From Pseudomonas sp. FP453 (GTDB lineage Bacteria; Pseudomonadota; Gammaproteobacteria; Pseudomonadales; Pseudomonadaceae): a DNA stretch of 64,000 nucleotides. The notes under the pieces were generated by a model. That model had not been told where the DNA came from and searched no databases. It was given only the letters and a program-made list of their open reading frames with translations. The position numbers and the translations under genes were made by a program. Shown here piece by piece: positions 8,262 to 17,223 of the stretch (positions are counted from its first letter, which is position 1; each line of letters begins with the position of its first letter). Location: the NCBI RefSeq assembly GCF_030687495.1, contig NZ_CP117435.1, positions 3,600,501 to 3,664,500 on the forward strand. The letters run 5' to 3'.

Positions 8262-9221
8262 TCAGGTCTTCTTTTCATAACCAACCCCCTGCAAAGAAAA
8301 CTTCACCTGAGTACGCCTCCCCGATCTTTTGGTAATTTCTTGACCACCAGTCATTGAATTCGCGAATCGGCCATACAACCCGGTACCGTTAACTGAACCG
8401 TTTTTAACATTGCCTTTATCATCAGTACTAAAGGGAGCAAAAAAACTACCGCTTGTCGTTGCAATTTGTGAGCTACGGTCGATCTTTGCGCCATAGTGCT
8501 CGACAAATCCGGTATTGGAGCCAGCCAATGCAACTTTCTGATCGACATCAAGATCTTTAACATGCTGCATGGGCCCAAGTTTATCGGGATCCGTAACATC
8601 CTGAACATAGGCCTTTAGCCTCTTGGGATTATCGGGATCTCGCGCCACTGTCAGGTTATATTTATGACCAAATTTAAAATCCACCAATGTGCTATTGCTG
8701 GCGCCTGGTCCCCCATCCGCCCCGTCACGACCTTTTGGAGCGCTGAAATGGGGGCCAAACCCAGAAAACGTAATCAGCGCCTTGCCATCTCCTCGTGGCT
8801 GCATACCAATGTAGCCGCCCCCCAGTTTTTTGCCGCTTTCATCATTGACGCCAAACTGCATCGCATAATAGATCCCGCCATCCTTGCTGCTCTTACGTTG
8901 AGCCCCTTCATCGATAATGATTGGAAATGTGATATTACTCAATCCAGGGTCAGGCGTAGAAATATAGTAACTTACACCATATAGCCCATTCGGCGAGCTA
9001 GCGTGTTTGTTTATTTGAAGTTTTGGCTCACTCACCTTATCAAGTTTCGACGTGGTGGTTTGCGAAGTGCTGGCACGCCCTGCCAACAACTGACTGTTGC
9101 CGTGCATCTCATGCAGGCGACTCCGTTGCACTTCAGCCTGGCGATCCGTCGGTGTTCCCGGTGTGGAAACAGACGTTTCAGGGGCTATGTGTGATATCAA
9201 CGGTGAATGGTCAATGCGCAT
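8262..9221 (-). CDS. orphan protein with DUF3472-like beta domain
   Basis: 319 residues if started at ATG 9221 (AGAAGG 11 bases upstream); an upstream in-frame start would add 27 unlikely residues. Residues 1-80 are polar, Ser/Thr-rich and apparently disordered, without a Sec signal peptide. From about 80 the sequence resembles DUF3472 beta-sandwich proteins: GGIYYAMQFGV, GGGYIGMQPRG, ALITFSGFG, then a Gly/Asp-rich turn and LVDFKFGHKYNLTVARD. GC content and codon use are visibly lower than in neighbours (frequent ATA, TTA, AAA), suggesting acquisition. The disordered N-terminus without a signal peptide resembles type III effectors, but no hrp-box was found. Function unknown; the domain match is from memory and moderate. 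Confidence 0.65.
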   Translation of the reverse strand: MRIDHSPLISHIAPETSVSTPGTPTDRQAEVQRSRLHEMHGNSQLLAGRASTSQTTTSKLDKVSEPKLQINKHASSPNGLYGVSYYISTPDPGLSNITFPIIIDEGAQRKSSKDGGIYYAMQFGVNDESGKKLGGGYIGMQPRGDGKALITFSGFGPHFSAPKGRDGADGGPGASNSTLVDFKFGHKYNLTVARDPDNPKRLKAYVQDVTDPDKLGPMQHVKDLDVDQKVALAGSNTGFVEHYGAKIDRSSQIATTSGSFFAPFSTDDKGNVKNGSVNGTGLYGRFANSMTGGQEITKRSGRRTQVKFSLQGVGYEKKT

Positions 9222-9297
9222 ATGGGTGACTGCCTTCTCTGGAAAGTAAGCCCATGATAGAAAGCCTTTGCCCAAACAAGCTGTCAGACGGAGCGCG

Positions 9298-9326
9298 CAC
9301 AAAGCTCAGACTTTACTGGGTGTCAA
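9298..9326 (-). promoter_or_regulatory. possible sigma-70 promoter of the DUF3472-like gene
   Basis: On the minus strand TTGACA (9326-9321) is followed after 17 bases by TTTGTG (9303-9298), about 75 bases before ATG 9221. The -35 box is perfect and the -10 box is poor, so this is tentative. Confidence 0.3.
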
Positions 9327-9370
9327 TACCTGTGGCTTTCAACGTGGCGTTGACTGATCAGCTACCGAAC

Positions 9371-10279
9371 CTACAGCACTCGCGACATGTGTTCGCCGAT
9401 CCGCCCACGCAACCACCGCTCCGCCGGATCATTGTCATGCACCCCACTCCACACCATCGACAACTCCGCCGCCTCAATCGCAAACGGCGGATCCTCCGCC
9501 CGTAACGCCGATCCCTCGGTCAACGCACACGCCGCATAATCCGGCACGGTCGCAATAATCTGCGTCCCCGCCAGCAACGCCCGCAACCCACTGAATTGCG
9601 GCACCGCCAACACCACCCGCCGCGCCCGGCCAATACGCGCCAAATCCAGATCGATATTGCCGCTCAGATCCCCGGAAAACGACACCATCGCATGGGGCCG
9701 CTCGCAATAATCATCCAGGGTCAGCGGCGCCTCCCCACCATCTCCCCGCAGCACCTTGCACGGAATATCCCGCAGCTTCTTGCGCTTGGCATTCGCCGGC
9801 AATTCCGTGGTGTAACTCACCCCCACCGAAATCTCGCCACTGGCCAACAACGCCGACATCAGCAGGTAATTGGCACGACGCACCACCACGACAATCCCCG
9901 GCGCCTCTTCACGCAGCTGACTGAGCAACGGCGGAAACAAACCGAACTCGGCATCGTCGGACAGGCCGATGCGAAACACCGCGCAGCTGGTGGAAGGGTC
10001 GAAATCCTTGGCGCGGCTGACGGCGCCCGAGATGATGTCCATGGCTGGTTGCAACTCCTTGAGTATCGCCACGGCGCGTGGCGTGGGCTCCATGCCCCGC
10101 CCGTTGCGCAGCAGCAACGGGTCGTCGAACAGATCGCGCAAGCGCCCCAGTGCCGCACTCACCGCCGGTTGGCCCATGAAGAGTTTTTCGGCGACCCGGG
10201 TCAGGTTCTTCTCGAACATCAGCGCTTCGAAAATCACCAACAGGTTCATATCGACGCGGCGCAGGTCGTTGCGGTTCAT
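9371..10279 (-). CDS. LysR-family transcriptional regulator
   Basis: 302-residue LysR regulator with an N-terminal winged helix (DMNLLVIFEALMFEKNLTRVA, FMGQPAVSAALGRLRDLF) and a C-terminal effector domain. The start MNRNDLRRVDMNLL (ATG 10279) fits the NodD/SyrM/LeuO-like subgroup, in which DLNLL opens the HTH; upstream codons lie in promoter DNA. Divergent from the short AraC gene at 10484, with 204 bases between that probably hold both promoters. No target can be named. Confidence 0.88.
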   Translation of the reverse strand: MNRNDLRRVDMNLLVIFEALMFEKNLTRVAEKLFMGQPAVSAALGRLRDLFDDPLLLRNGRGMEPTPRAVAILKELQPAMDIISGAVSRAKDFDPSTSCAVFRIGLSDDAEFGLFPPLLSQLREEAPGIVVVVRRANYLLMSALLASGEISVGVSYTTELPANAKRKKLRDIPCKVLRGDGGEAPLTLDDYCERPHAMVSFSGDLSGNIDLDLARIGRARRVVLAVPQFSGLRALLAGTQIIATVPDYAACALTEGSALRAEDPPFAIEAAELSMVWSGVHDNDPAERWLRGRIGEHMSRVL

Positions 10280-10483
10280 GGCGGTATCCAAACGGTTGGC
10301 GAGCCGCCAGATAAGCACGCAACACGCAGCCTGGATTGCATCGCTGTGCTGTCTTTTCAACGCCCGAACCTGGCGAAATTAACAACGATTAACTCGTCAG
10401 CCAGACGGTCTGGCGCCAAGAATGTGTCGGTCTACACTGCATCCATTCACCGGGAACGCTCCCATCGACTGCGGATATCCGTC

Positions 10484-10882
10484 ATGGCCCGACTTGAGCA
10501 CACTGCTCCCCGTTTATCCGCGACCGGCGGCCTGTGCGCCCGGCGTGAGCGGATTGCCAAACAATTGATCCTCGCCAACCTCGGTGAAAGCCTGGCGATT
10601 GCCGAACTGGCCCAGGCCTGCGCGCTGTCGCGCAGCCATTTTTCCCGGGCGTTCAAGTGCACCACCGGGCTGTCGCCGCAGGAATGGATTCGCCAACAGC
10701 GCATCCAGCGCGCCAAGGAGTTGATCACCGGTTCCGCCTTGAGCCTCACGCAGATCAGCCTGGAGTGTGGCTTTTGTGATCAGGCGCACTTTTGTCACAT
10801 GTTCACCCGCAGCGAAGGCGTCAACCCGATGACCTGGCGAAATCACCAATTGCGTCACAGGCCGCAAGTGATTGCGGCCTAG
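10484..10882 (+). CDS. short AraC-family regulator (HTH only)
   Basis: 132 residues, almost entirely an AraC DNA-binding domain: first HTH near 45-65 (IAELAQACALSRSHFSRAFK), second near 90-112 (LTQISLECGFCDQAHFCHMF). It lacks any effector domain, a layout seen in SoxS/MarA/Rob-like proteins and in many small Pseudomonas regulators. ATG 10484 was chosen; the longer upstream frame is the shadow of the divergent LysR gene. The next gene starts about 50 bases downstream on the same strand, so the two could share a transcript. Confidence 0.85.
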   Translation: MARLEHTAPRLSATGGLCARRERIAKQLILANLGESLAIAELAQACALSRSHFSRAFKCTTGLSPQEWIRQQRIQRAKELITGSALSLTQISLECGFCDQAHFCHMFTRSEGVNPMTWRNHQLRHRPQVIAA

Positions 10883-10930
10883 TGGTTGGCACACGCCTGG
10901 AATATGCTGGCCACACCCTTTTCCCAGAGC

Positions 10931-13702
10931 ATGGCCGCCATGAATGACCTCAGCGACCAGGCCGTGCAGTTCGGCCCCTACCGCATCCACCCGCGTCAGC
11001 GCCTGGTGTTGGAAGGCGGCCGCCCGTTGCGCCTGGGACGGCGTGCCGTGGAGATCCTGCTGATCCTGCTGGAGCAGGCCGGCAATGTGGTGAGCAAGCA
11101 GGAATTGATCGCCCGCGTGTGGCCCAGGAGCGTGGTGGAGGACGGCAACCTGCGGGTGCATATGGCCGCGCTGCGCAAGGCCTTGGGCGATGGCCAGGCC
11201 GGGCAGCGCTATATCGTGACCGTGGCCCAGCGTGGCTACAGTTTTGTCGCGCCACTGAGCATCGAACCCATGAGCCTGCCCACCGAAGGCGCACCGCAAC
11301 GCCCGTGCCATAACCTGCCGCTGCGGCGCACGCGCATGATCGGCCGCCAGGCGCTGATCGATGCACTGGTGCAGCAACTGCCCGCACAACGCTTCGTCAC
11401 CCTCACCGGCGCCGGCGGCATCGGCAAGACCACCGTGGCGCTGCGGGTGGCGGAACTGCTCATTGGGCACTACCGCGACGGCATCCGCCTGCTCGACCTG
11501 GCGCCGCTGAGCGCGCCGGCGCTGATCCTGCCCAACCTCGCGGCCCTGCTCGACCTCACCCTCAGCGAGCAAGAGCCGTTGCTCAGCGTTGCCCGCAGCC
11601 TGCACGCCCGGCAATTGCTGCTGGTGATCGACAACTGCGAGCACCTGCTGGACGACATCGCACTCATCAGTGAAACCCTGCTGCGCCACGCGCCCGAGTT
11701 GCACATCATCGCCACCAGCCGCGAAGCGCTGCGTGCCGAGGGCGAATCCGTGCAGCGCCTGGAACCGCTGGCGTGCCCGCCCGCCACCGGCAACCGCGCC
11801 CAGGCCCTCGGTTACCCGGCCCTGCAATTGTTGATCGAACGGGCGATGTCCCATCAGGACAGCTTTGCCCTCAGCGACGCCGAACTGCCGCTGGCCATCG
11901 ATATCTGCCAGCGCCTGGACGGCATCCCCCTGGCAATCGAACTGGTCGCCGCGCAGATCGAACGCTTCGGCCTGCCGGGCCTGCTGGTGCAGATGGAAGA
12001 CAACTTCCGCCTGCTCACCCGCGGCCGAGACAGTGCCCTGCCCCGCCAGCAAACCCTGCGCGCCACGTTGGACTGGAGCTTCGCGCTGCTCACCGGCTGC
12101 GAGCAGATCTGCCTGCGTCGTCTCGCGGTGTTTCGCGGCGGCTTCAGTCTGGCCAGCGCGGCGGCGGTGATCGCCGGGGAACAGGTGGCGCCCGTCGAAG
12201 TGCTGGGCTCCATCACGCAGTTGGTGGCCAAGTCCTTGCTCAATGTCGAGGCCGGCGATGACGAGGTGGTCTATCGCCTGCACGACATCACCCGCACCTA
12301 CGCCCTGGAAAAACTCAGCAGCGCCGGCGAGCTCGACGTCACCCGCGCACGCCACGCCGAGCGTTGCCTGAGCCTGATGAACCAGGCGCAGGACGATTGG
12401 GAGCTGATCGCGACCCAACCATGGATCGACCGCTATGCGCCCCTGCGCGAAGACATCCGCGCCGCCCTCGACTGGGGCCTTGGCGACCATGGCGTGCACT
12501 CGCTGGGCATTCGTCTCACCGTCAGCGCCATGCCGCTGTGGCAAGAGTTGTCGCTGCTGCGCGAACACGGGTTGTACGTGGGCAAGGCCCTGGCGCGGCT
12601 GAGGCAATCGGCAACGCCAAGCCAGCGCCTGCATATGGCCTTGCAACTGGCGCTGGGCAGTTTTTCCTATCACACCCAGGGCGGCACGCCGCAGACCATC
12701 GACGCCTTTGCCTGTGCACGGCGCCTGGCCGAAGCGGGCAAGGACCTCGCCGGCCAGCTGCGCGCCGTGTCGGGGCATATGGCGGTGAACCTGTGCTGCG
12801 GCAACTATCGCGAAGCCCTGACGCAGAGCCTGCACTTCGACCAGCTGGGGCCACAGGCCGAACCCTTGCTGGACCTCAGCGCACAACGCCTGCGGGTGCT
12901 CGCGCAACACTTCGCCGGCAACCAGGCGCTGGCCTTGCACAACGCCGAGCAGGTGATCCAGCGCATGGCCCAGAGCGGCCATCTGAACCGCTTTACCCAT
13001 GGTTTCGGCGTGCAGTACGACCAGAGCGTGGCGTCGTTGACCATCCTCGCGCGCATCCTGTGGCTGCGGGGTTTCCCGGAGCGCGCCGCCCGTATCGCCG
13101 ACCAGGCGTTGGCGTTGGCGCTGCAGATCAACCATGGCACGTCGATCTGCTACACCCTGGCCCTCGCCGGCGTGGTGATCGCCCGCTACAACGGCGACGC
13201 CGCCACGACCCGCGCGCACATGGACCTGCTGCTGCAACAGGCACAAAAACACTCGGTACAACTGTTCCATACCTGGGCGCGCTGTTACGCAGGTACCACG
13301 CGGGTCGCCGATGTGCAGGGCTTGGGGCTGGTGGAAGATATTCTCGTCACCTTCAACGCCCTCGAGCCGAGCGACGCCGTGTTCGAACGCGCCCGCAACG
13401 GCGCCGCCGGCTGGTGCACTGCGGAGATCCTGCGGGGGCGCGCCGAACGCCTCAGCGACAGCCGTGCCGCCGAAGCCCTGTTGCTGGAGGCCCTGGGTCT
13501 GGCACACCAGCAAGGCGCGCTCGCTTGGGAATTGCGCAGCGCCACGGCGTTGGCGCGGTTGTGGCAGGGGCAAGGCCGCGTGCAGGCGGCGCGGGATCTG
13601 CTGGTGTCGGTGTACGGGCGTTTCACCGAAGGGTTTGCCACCGCCGACCTACTCCGCGTACGCGGCCTGCTCGACGAGTTGCAGGACAAACGACCGGCCT
13701 GA
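10931..13702 (+). CDS. winged-helix regulator fused to NTPase (COG3903-like) and TPR-like domain
   Basis: About 923 residues. Residues 10-108 form an OmpR/CadC-type winged helix ending in the typical RGYSFVAPL. Residues 130-400 are a STAND/AAA-like ATPase with Walker A GAGGIGKTT (160-168), Walker B LLLVIDNCEHLL (~233), then TSREAL and DGIPLAIEL. Residues about 430-920 are helical repeats. Such proteins are presumed ATP-switched, ligand-sensing transcription factors; none close to this one is characterised to my knowledge. The start is uncertain (ATG 10931 or ATG 10940; neither has a strong ribosome site). Its 3' end overlaps by 54 bases a convergent, shorter paralogue (13649-15101). Confidence 0.82.
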   Translation: MAAMNDLSDQAVQFGPYRIHPRQRLVLEGGRPLRLGRRAVEILLILLEQAGNVVSKQELIARVWPRSVVEDGNLRVHMAALRKALGDGQAGQRYIVTVAQRGYSFVAPLSIEPMSLPTEGAPQRPCHNLPLRRTRMIGRQALIDALVQQLPAQRFVTLTGAGGIGKTTVALRVAELLIGHYRDGIRLLDLAPLSAPALILPNLAALLDLTLSEQEPLLSVARSLHARQLLLVIDNCEHLLDDIALISETLLRHAPELHIIATSREALRAEGESVQRLEPLACPPATGNRAQALGYPALQLLIERAMSHQDSFALSDAELPLAIDICQRLDGIPLAIELVAAQIERFGLPGLLVQMEDNFRLLTRGRDSALPRQQTLRATLDWSFALLTGCEQICLRRLAVFRGGFSLASAAAVIAGEQVAPVEVLGSITQLVAKSLLNVEAGDDEVVYRLHDITRTYALEKLSSAGELDVTRARHAERCLSLMNQAQDDWELIATQPWIDRYAPLREDIRAALDWGLGDHGVHSLGIRLTVSAMPLWQELSLLREHGLYVGKALARLRQSATPSQRLHMALQLALGSFSYHTQGGTPQTIDAFACARRLAEAGKDLAGQLRAVSGHMAVNLCCGNYREALTQSLHFDQLGPQAEPLLDLSAQRLRVLAQHFAGNQALALHNAEQVIQRMAQSGHLNRFTHGFGVQYDQSVASLTILARILWLRGFPERAARIADQALALALQINHGTSICYTLALAGVVIARYNGDAATTRAHMDLLLQQAQKHSVQLFHTWARCYAGTTRVADVQGLGLVEDILVTFNALEPSDAVFERARNGAAGWCTAEILRGRAERLSDSRAAEALLLEALGLAHQQGALAWELRSATALARLWQGQGRVQAARDLLVSVYGRFTEGFATADLLRVRGLLDELQDKRPA

Positions 13703-15101
13703 AAACGGCCCCAGGTAATGCCCATAACCCGCCTGCAAACGCGCCACCTGTGCGGGATCGCGCAGTTGCGCCAGGGCGTAGCTGCGCAGGCTGTTGAGCA
13801 ACCGATAACGCGCGGGACCGGGGCCCGGTTCCTGGGCCAGCAACGACAGGCCCACCAGCCGCGCCAGCAGGTACGGCAGGTCGGCGTGTTCCAGCTCGGT
13901 GCCCGCCACCAGCGCGGTCAGCGTGGGCAAGGTCACGGCCATCTTGAACAAGCCCAATTGCAGGAACAACCAACGCTCCGGCAGGCTCAGGCGCGCGTAG
14001 CTCCAATCCAGTGCAGCGGCGAAGGATTGGTGACGTTCAACCGCCGTGCGGCGGCCCCGCGTCAACACCTGCAAGCTGCTGCGCAATTGCGTCTGCACAC
14101 CGTGCAGGCCCAGGGCTTCGACCTGGGCCGCCGCCAGCTCCAGGGCCAGGGGAATGCCATCCAGACTGCGGCAGATATCCCGCAGCGGCGCCAGGTCCTG
14201 GGCGCGCAACACAAAGCCCTGCTGACTGGCGCGTACCCGTGCAACAAACAACTGCACGGCGGGAGAGGCCATCGCCTGCTCGACACTGCCCCAGCCGCAC
14301 GGGGTCGGCAGTGCCAACACGGGCACGCGTTGCACCCACTCACCGGGCAGGTGCAAGGCTTCACGGCTGCTCAGCAACACGCTCACCTGGGGCGCGTACT
14401 GCGCCAGTGTGCGCACGAGGTGACGGCAGGCGCTGAGCAGCAAGTCGGCACCATCGAGTACCAACAACAGTTGGCGTGTCGCCAGGGGTTTGCACAATGC
14501 CTGGGCACTGGCGCAGGGCTCCAGGTCCAACGCCTTGGCCAGATGGCGGAGCATTTGCGTCGGTGCTTGCACCGTCGCCAGGTCCACCCACCACACGCCA
14601 TCGCGATAACGCGGCAGCACGCGTTCGGCCAGGGCCAGTGCGAGGCTGCTTTTGCCCACGCCGGCGCACCCGGTCAGGGTCATCAGGCGTTGCCCGGACA
14701 GGCGCCGCACCACCCCCCCCAACACTTCGTCGCGACCGATCAGCGGGCTCAGGCGCACGGCCAGATTGTGCCGGGGCTTGGCGGCAGGCGCAGCGCTGTG
14801 CAGCGGTGCGACAAAACTGTAGCCGCGCTGGGGGGTCGTTGATGATGCAGGGTTGGCAATCCAAGGCACGGCGCAGGGCCGCGATGTGCACGCGCAGGTT
14901 GTTTTCTTCCACCACGCTGTTGGGCCACACGCGGGCGATCAGGCTGTCCTTGCTGACGAATTGCCCCGGCGCTTCCAGCAGCACTGCCAGAATCTCCAGC
15001 GCCCGCCCGCCCAGCGGCACCGGAAAGCCAGCCTTGCTGACCAGCCGTTGCTGCGGGTGAAAGGTGTAGCGGCCGAAGCTCACCGTGGGCGTGTTGTGCA
15101 T
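13649..15101 (-). pseudogene. paralogous winged-helix/NTPase regulator, frameshifted
   Basis: Two overlapping minus-strand frames together form one protein of about 483 residues. The first (from ATG 15101, MHNTPTVSFGRYTFHPQQ) encodes the winged helix. The second encodes QRGYSFVAPL, Walker A GCAGVGKSS, Walker B LLLVLDGADLLL, SSREAL and DGIPLALEL, ending at TAG 13649. The break falls at a run of six G (14830-14835 on the plus strand); five would restore NDPQRGYSFVAP exactly as in the convergent paralogue. It lacks the long helical-repeat tail of that paralogue. Either a sequencing or assembly indel or a genuine (possibly reversible) null allele. Confidence 0.8.
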
Positions 15102-15249
15102 GTCGATAAAGCGCTGAAACACCCGGCCTTGGGCGTTTGCGCATCCTTTTCCATGGGCTTGGCGCTATCTTGCCACCTCGCCGTGACAGGACAATGCTGG
15201 CACGGGGAGCCACACGGACTTTGAGGTGCGTCAGACGGCCATATCGGCC

Positions 15250-16200
15250 TTAACTGAACTGCTGGCGGTACTGGGTCGGGTTAAGGCCGAGTTTTTCGCT
15301 GAACAGAAAACGCATGTAGCGCACGCTGCCGAAACCGGCGTGGAAGGCCACGGTCTTGAGCGGCAGGTCGGTGGTTTCCAGCAGGTGCCGGGCACGGTCG
15401 ATGCGCGCGCCTTGCAAGAACGCCATGGGCGTCATGTGCACTTCCTTGGCAAACACCCGGGCGAAGTGGCGCGCACTCATGCCCGCCAGGTCGGCCATGG
15501 AGTCGATGGTGAACGGTTGATCCAATTGCGCCAGCACATGGTTCTGCACCCGCGTGATCGGCGTTTCCTGGGGCGCCACCGCAGCCGTCATCGGACTGAA
15601 CTGCGCCTGCCCGCCCTGGCGTTTCATCACCACCAGCAGCACCTTGGCCACATCCACCGCGACCTGCTTGCCGTGGTCCTGGGCCACCACCGACAGCGCC
15701 AGGTCGATGCCGGCCGTCACGCCGCCCGAGGTGATCAGGCGGCCATCCTGCAAGTAGATGCGATCGGTCTCGACAATGGCCTTGGGAAAGCCCTGGATCA
15801 GCCGTTCGGTGTAGTGCCAGTGGGTGGTCACGCGGTGGCCGTCGAGCAGCCCGGCGTGCCCCAATACAAACGCGCCCGTACAGATCGAACCGAAGCGCCG
15901 CGCCTTGGGGGCAGCAGCCTTGAGCCACGGCAGCAGCGCGGGATGGCATTCGTTATAGGCACCGGGGCCGCCGGGTACCAGCAACAGGTCATAGGCATCA
16001 ACGGCGTGTTCCAGCAGCAGGTCGGGCTGCACCAGCACACCATTGGAGGCGCGCAACGCACCGGGTTCAGTGCCCAGGGTGAGGATGCGGTAATGCTCGG
16101 CCGCCGGCAGGTAGCGGTTGGCGATGGAGAACACCTCAAGCGGCCCGGCCATGTCGAGCAGCAGGAAGTCTGGGAACAGCGCCATGGCCACGGTTTTCAT
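15250..16200 (-). CDS. GlxA-type regulator (DJ-1/PfpI domain plus AraC HTH)
   Basis: 316-residue transcriptional activator. Residues 1-175 form a DJ-1/PfpI-like domain with the nucleophile-elbow Cys107 (GSICTGAFVL). Residues about 215-315 are an AraC HTH (IDSMADLAGMSARHFARVF, LKTVAFHAGFGSVRYMRFLF). Members of this group sense amino-acid-like ligands (for example CdhR, ArgR, GbdR); no ligand can be named here. ATG 16200. Divergent from the pirin gene across 180 AT-rich bases carrying a perfect 9-base inverted repeat, so regulation of pirin and of itself from that site is plausible. Confidence 0.9.
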   Translation of the reverse strand: MKTVAMALFPDFLLLDMAGPLEVFSIANRYLPAAEHYRILTLGTEPGALRASNGVLVQPDLLLEHAVDAYDLLLVPGGPGAYNECHPALLPWLKAAAPKARRFGSICTGAFVLGHAGLLDGHRVTTHWHYTERLIQGFPKAIVETDRIYLQDGRLITSGGVTAGIDLALSVVAQDHGKQVAVDVAKVLLVVMKRQGGQAQFSPMTAAVAPQETPITRVQNHVLAQLDQPFTIDSMADLAGMSARHFARVFAKEVHMTPMAFLQGARIDRARHLLETTDLPLKTVAFHAGFGSVRYMRFLFSEKLGLNPTQYRQQFS

Positions 16201-16260
16201 AGGGTGGAACGTCCATCGAATCAGGTACGGGCGGGCATTATGGCATGTCTTTTATTGTCA

Positions 16261-16285
16261 ATCTGAATAGGACAGTTATTCAGAT
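16261..16285. promoter_or_regulatory. inverted repeat, candidate operator
   Basis: ATCTGAATA, seven bases, TATTCAGAT: perfect 9-base arms in the AT-rich spacer between the divergent GlxA-type regulator and pirin genes. The position suits a regulator binding site; the identity of the binder is inference. Confidence 0.5.
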
Positions 16286-16380
16286 TCCATCTTCTTAATG
16301 AATATCCGGATAACCATTAACCTTCTTCTCAACAACAGCGCCCTGCACTTCGCAGCCCGCGCTTACTTGAGGACAAGACC

Positions 16381-17103
16381 ATGCTGACCCTTCGCAAAGC
16401 TTCCGAACGCGGCGCCGCCAATCACGGTTGGTTGAAGTCGTTCCACACCTTCTCGTTCGCCAACTACTGGAACCCGAAAGAACAGGGTTTCTCCGACCTG
16501 CTGGTGATCAACGACGACCGCGTTGCGGCCGGCAAAGGCTTCGGCCAGCACCCGCACCGCGACATGGAGATTTTCTCCTACGTGCTGGAAGGCGCGCTGG
16601 AACACAAGGACACCCTGGGCACCGGCTCGGTGATCCGCCCCGGCGACGTGCAACTGATGAGCGCCGGCAGCGGCGTGGCCCACAGCGAGTTCAACCACAG
16701 CCAAAGCCGTGGCGTGCACTTCCTGCAAATCTGGATCGTGCCCAATGAAGTCGGCGCTGAACCGCGCTATCAACAGGAGCATTTCAGTGAGGCGCAGAAA
16801 CGTGGGCGCTTGCAGTTGATCATCTCGCCGGACGGTGCCGAGGGGTCACTCAACGTACGCCAGGATGCGCGGGTGTATGCCGGGCTGTTCAACGGCGACG
16901 AAAGCGCGACCCTCGAGCTTGCAGCGGATCGCCATGCGTACATCCATGTGGCGCGAGGCAGTGTTGAGATCAACGGGCAGCGCTTTGAGGAAGGTGACGG
17001 TGCCCGTGTGCGTGATGAGCGGCAGATCCGTGTGAGCCAGGGCGACGATGCCGAGGTGCTGGTGTTTGACCTGCGCCCTCAGGAGTTGCCACGGATGCCT
17101 TGA
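16381..17103 (+). CDS. pirin family protein (YhhW/quercetinase-like)
   Basis: 240-residue bicupin of the pirin family, length typical of YhhW. The N-terminal cupin holds the metal ligands His57, His59 (GQHPHRD), His101 and Glu103 (VAHSEFNHS), and the conserved RPGDVQLMSAGSG is present. Pirins bind Fe(II); some, such as YhhW, oxidise quercetin, others are redox-sensing cofactors. ATG 16381 follows the weak ribosome site GAGGACA. Monocistronic, divergent from a GlxA-type regulator. Family and metal site are clear; in vivo role not. Confidence 0.92.
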   Translation: MLTLRKASERGAANHGWLKSFHTFSFANYWNPKEQGFSDLLVINDDRVAAGKGFGQHPHRDMEIFSYVLEGALEHKDTLGTGSVIRPGDVQLMSAGSGVAHSEFNHSQSRGVHFLQIWIVPNEVGAEPRYQQEHFSEAQKRGRLQLIISPDGAEGSLNVRQDARVYAGLFNGDESATLELAADRHAYIHVARGSVEINGQRFEEGDGARVRDERQIRVSQGDDAEVLVFDLRPQELPRMP

Positions 17104-17223
17104 GGCGCCATCGCTGGTGTCGATAGTCACCATCAGCGCAATGAAGTTCTCTTAAAAACTGCGGCGCGTAACATCGAATCCATACCCGGAAACACTCAAC
17201 TTAAATACTTGGAGCACATCATC

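Noticed and set aside
8262..9400. hrp-box (GGAACC-N16-CCAC) upstream of the DUF3472-like gene
   Set aside because: No acceptable match in the 150 bases upstream; only a loose GGTTC and CCACG pair with wrong sequence.
10514..13573. A 1019-residue open frame on the minus strand
   Set aside because: Antisense shadow of the winged-helix/NTPase gene at 10931-13702; its composition (Gln/His/Ala-rich) is typical of high-GC shadows, and it has no recognisable motif.
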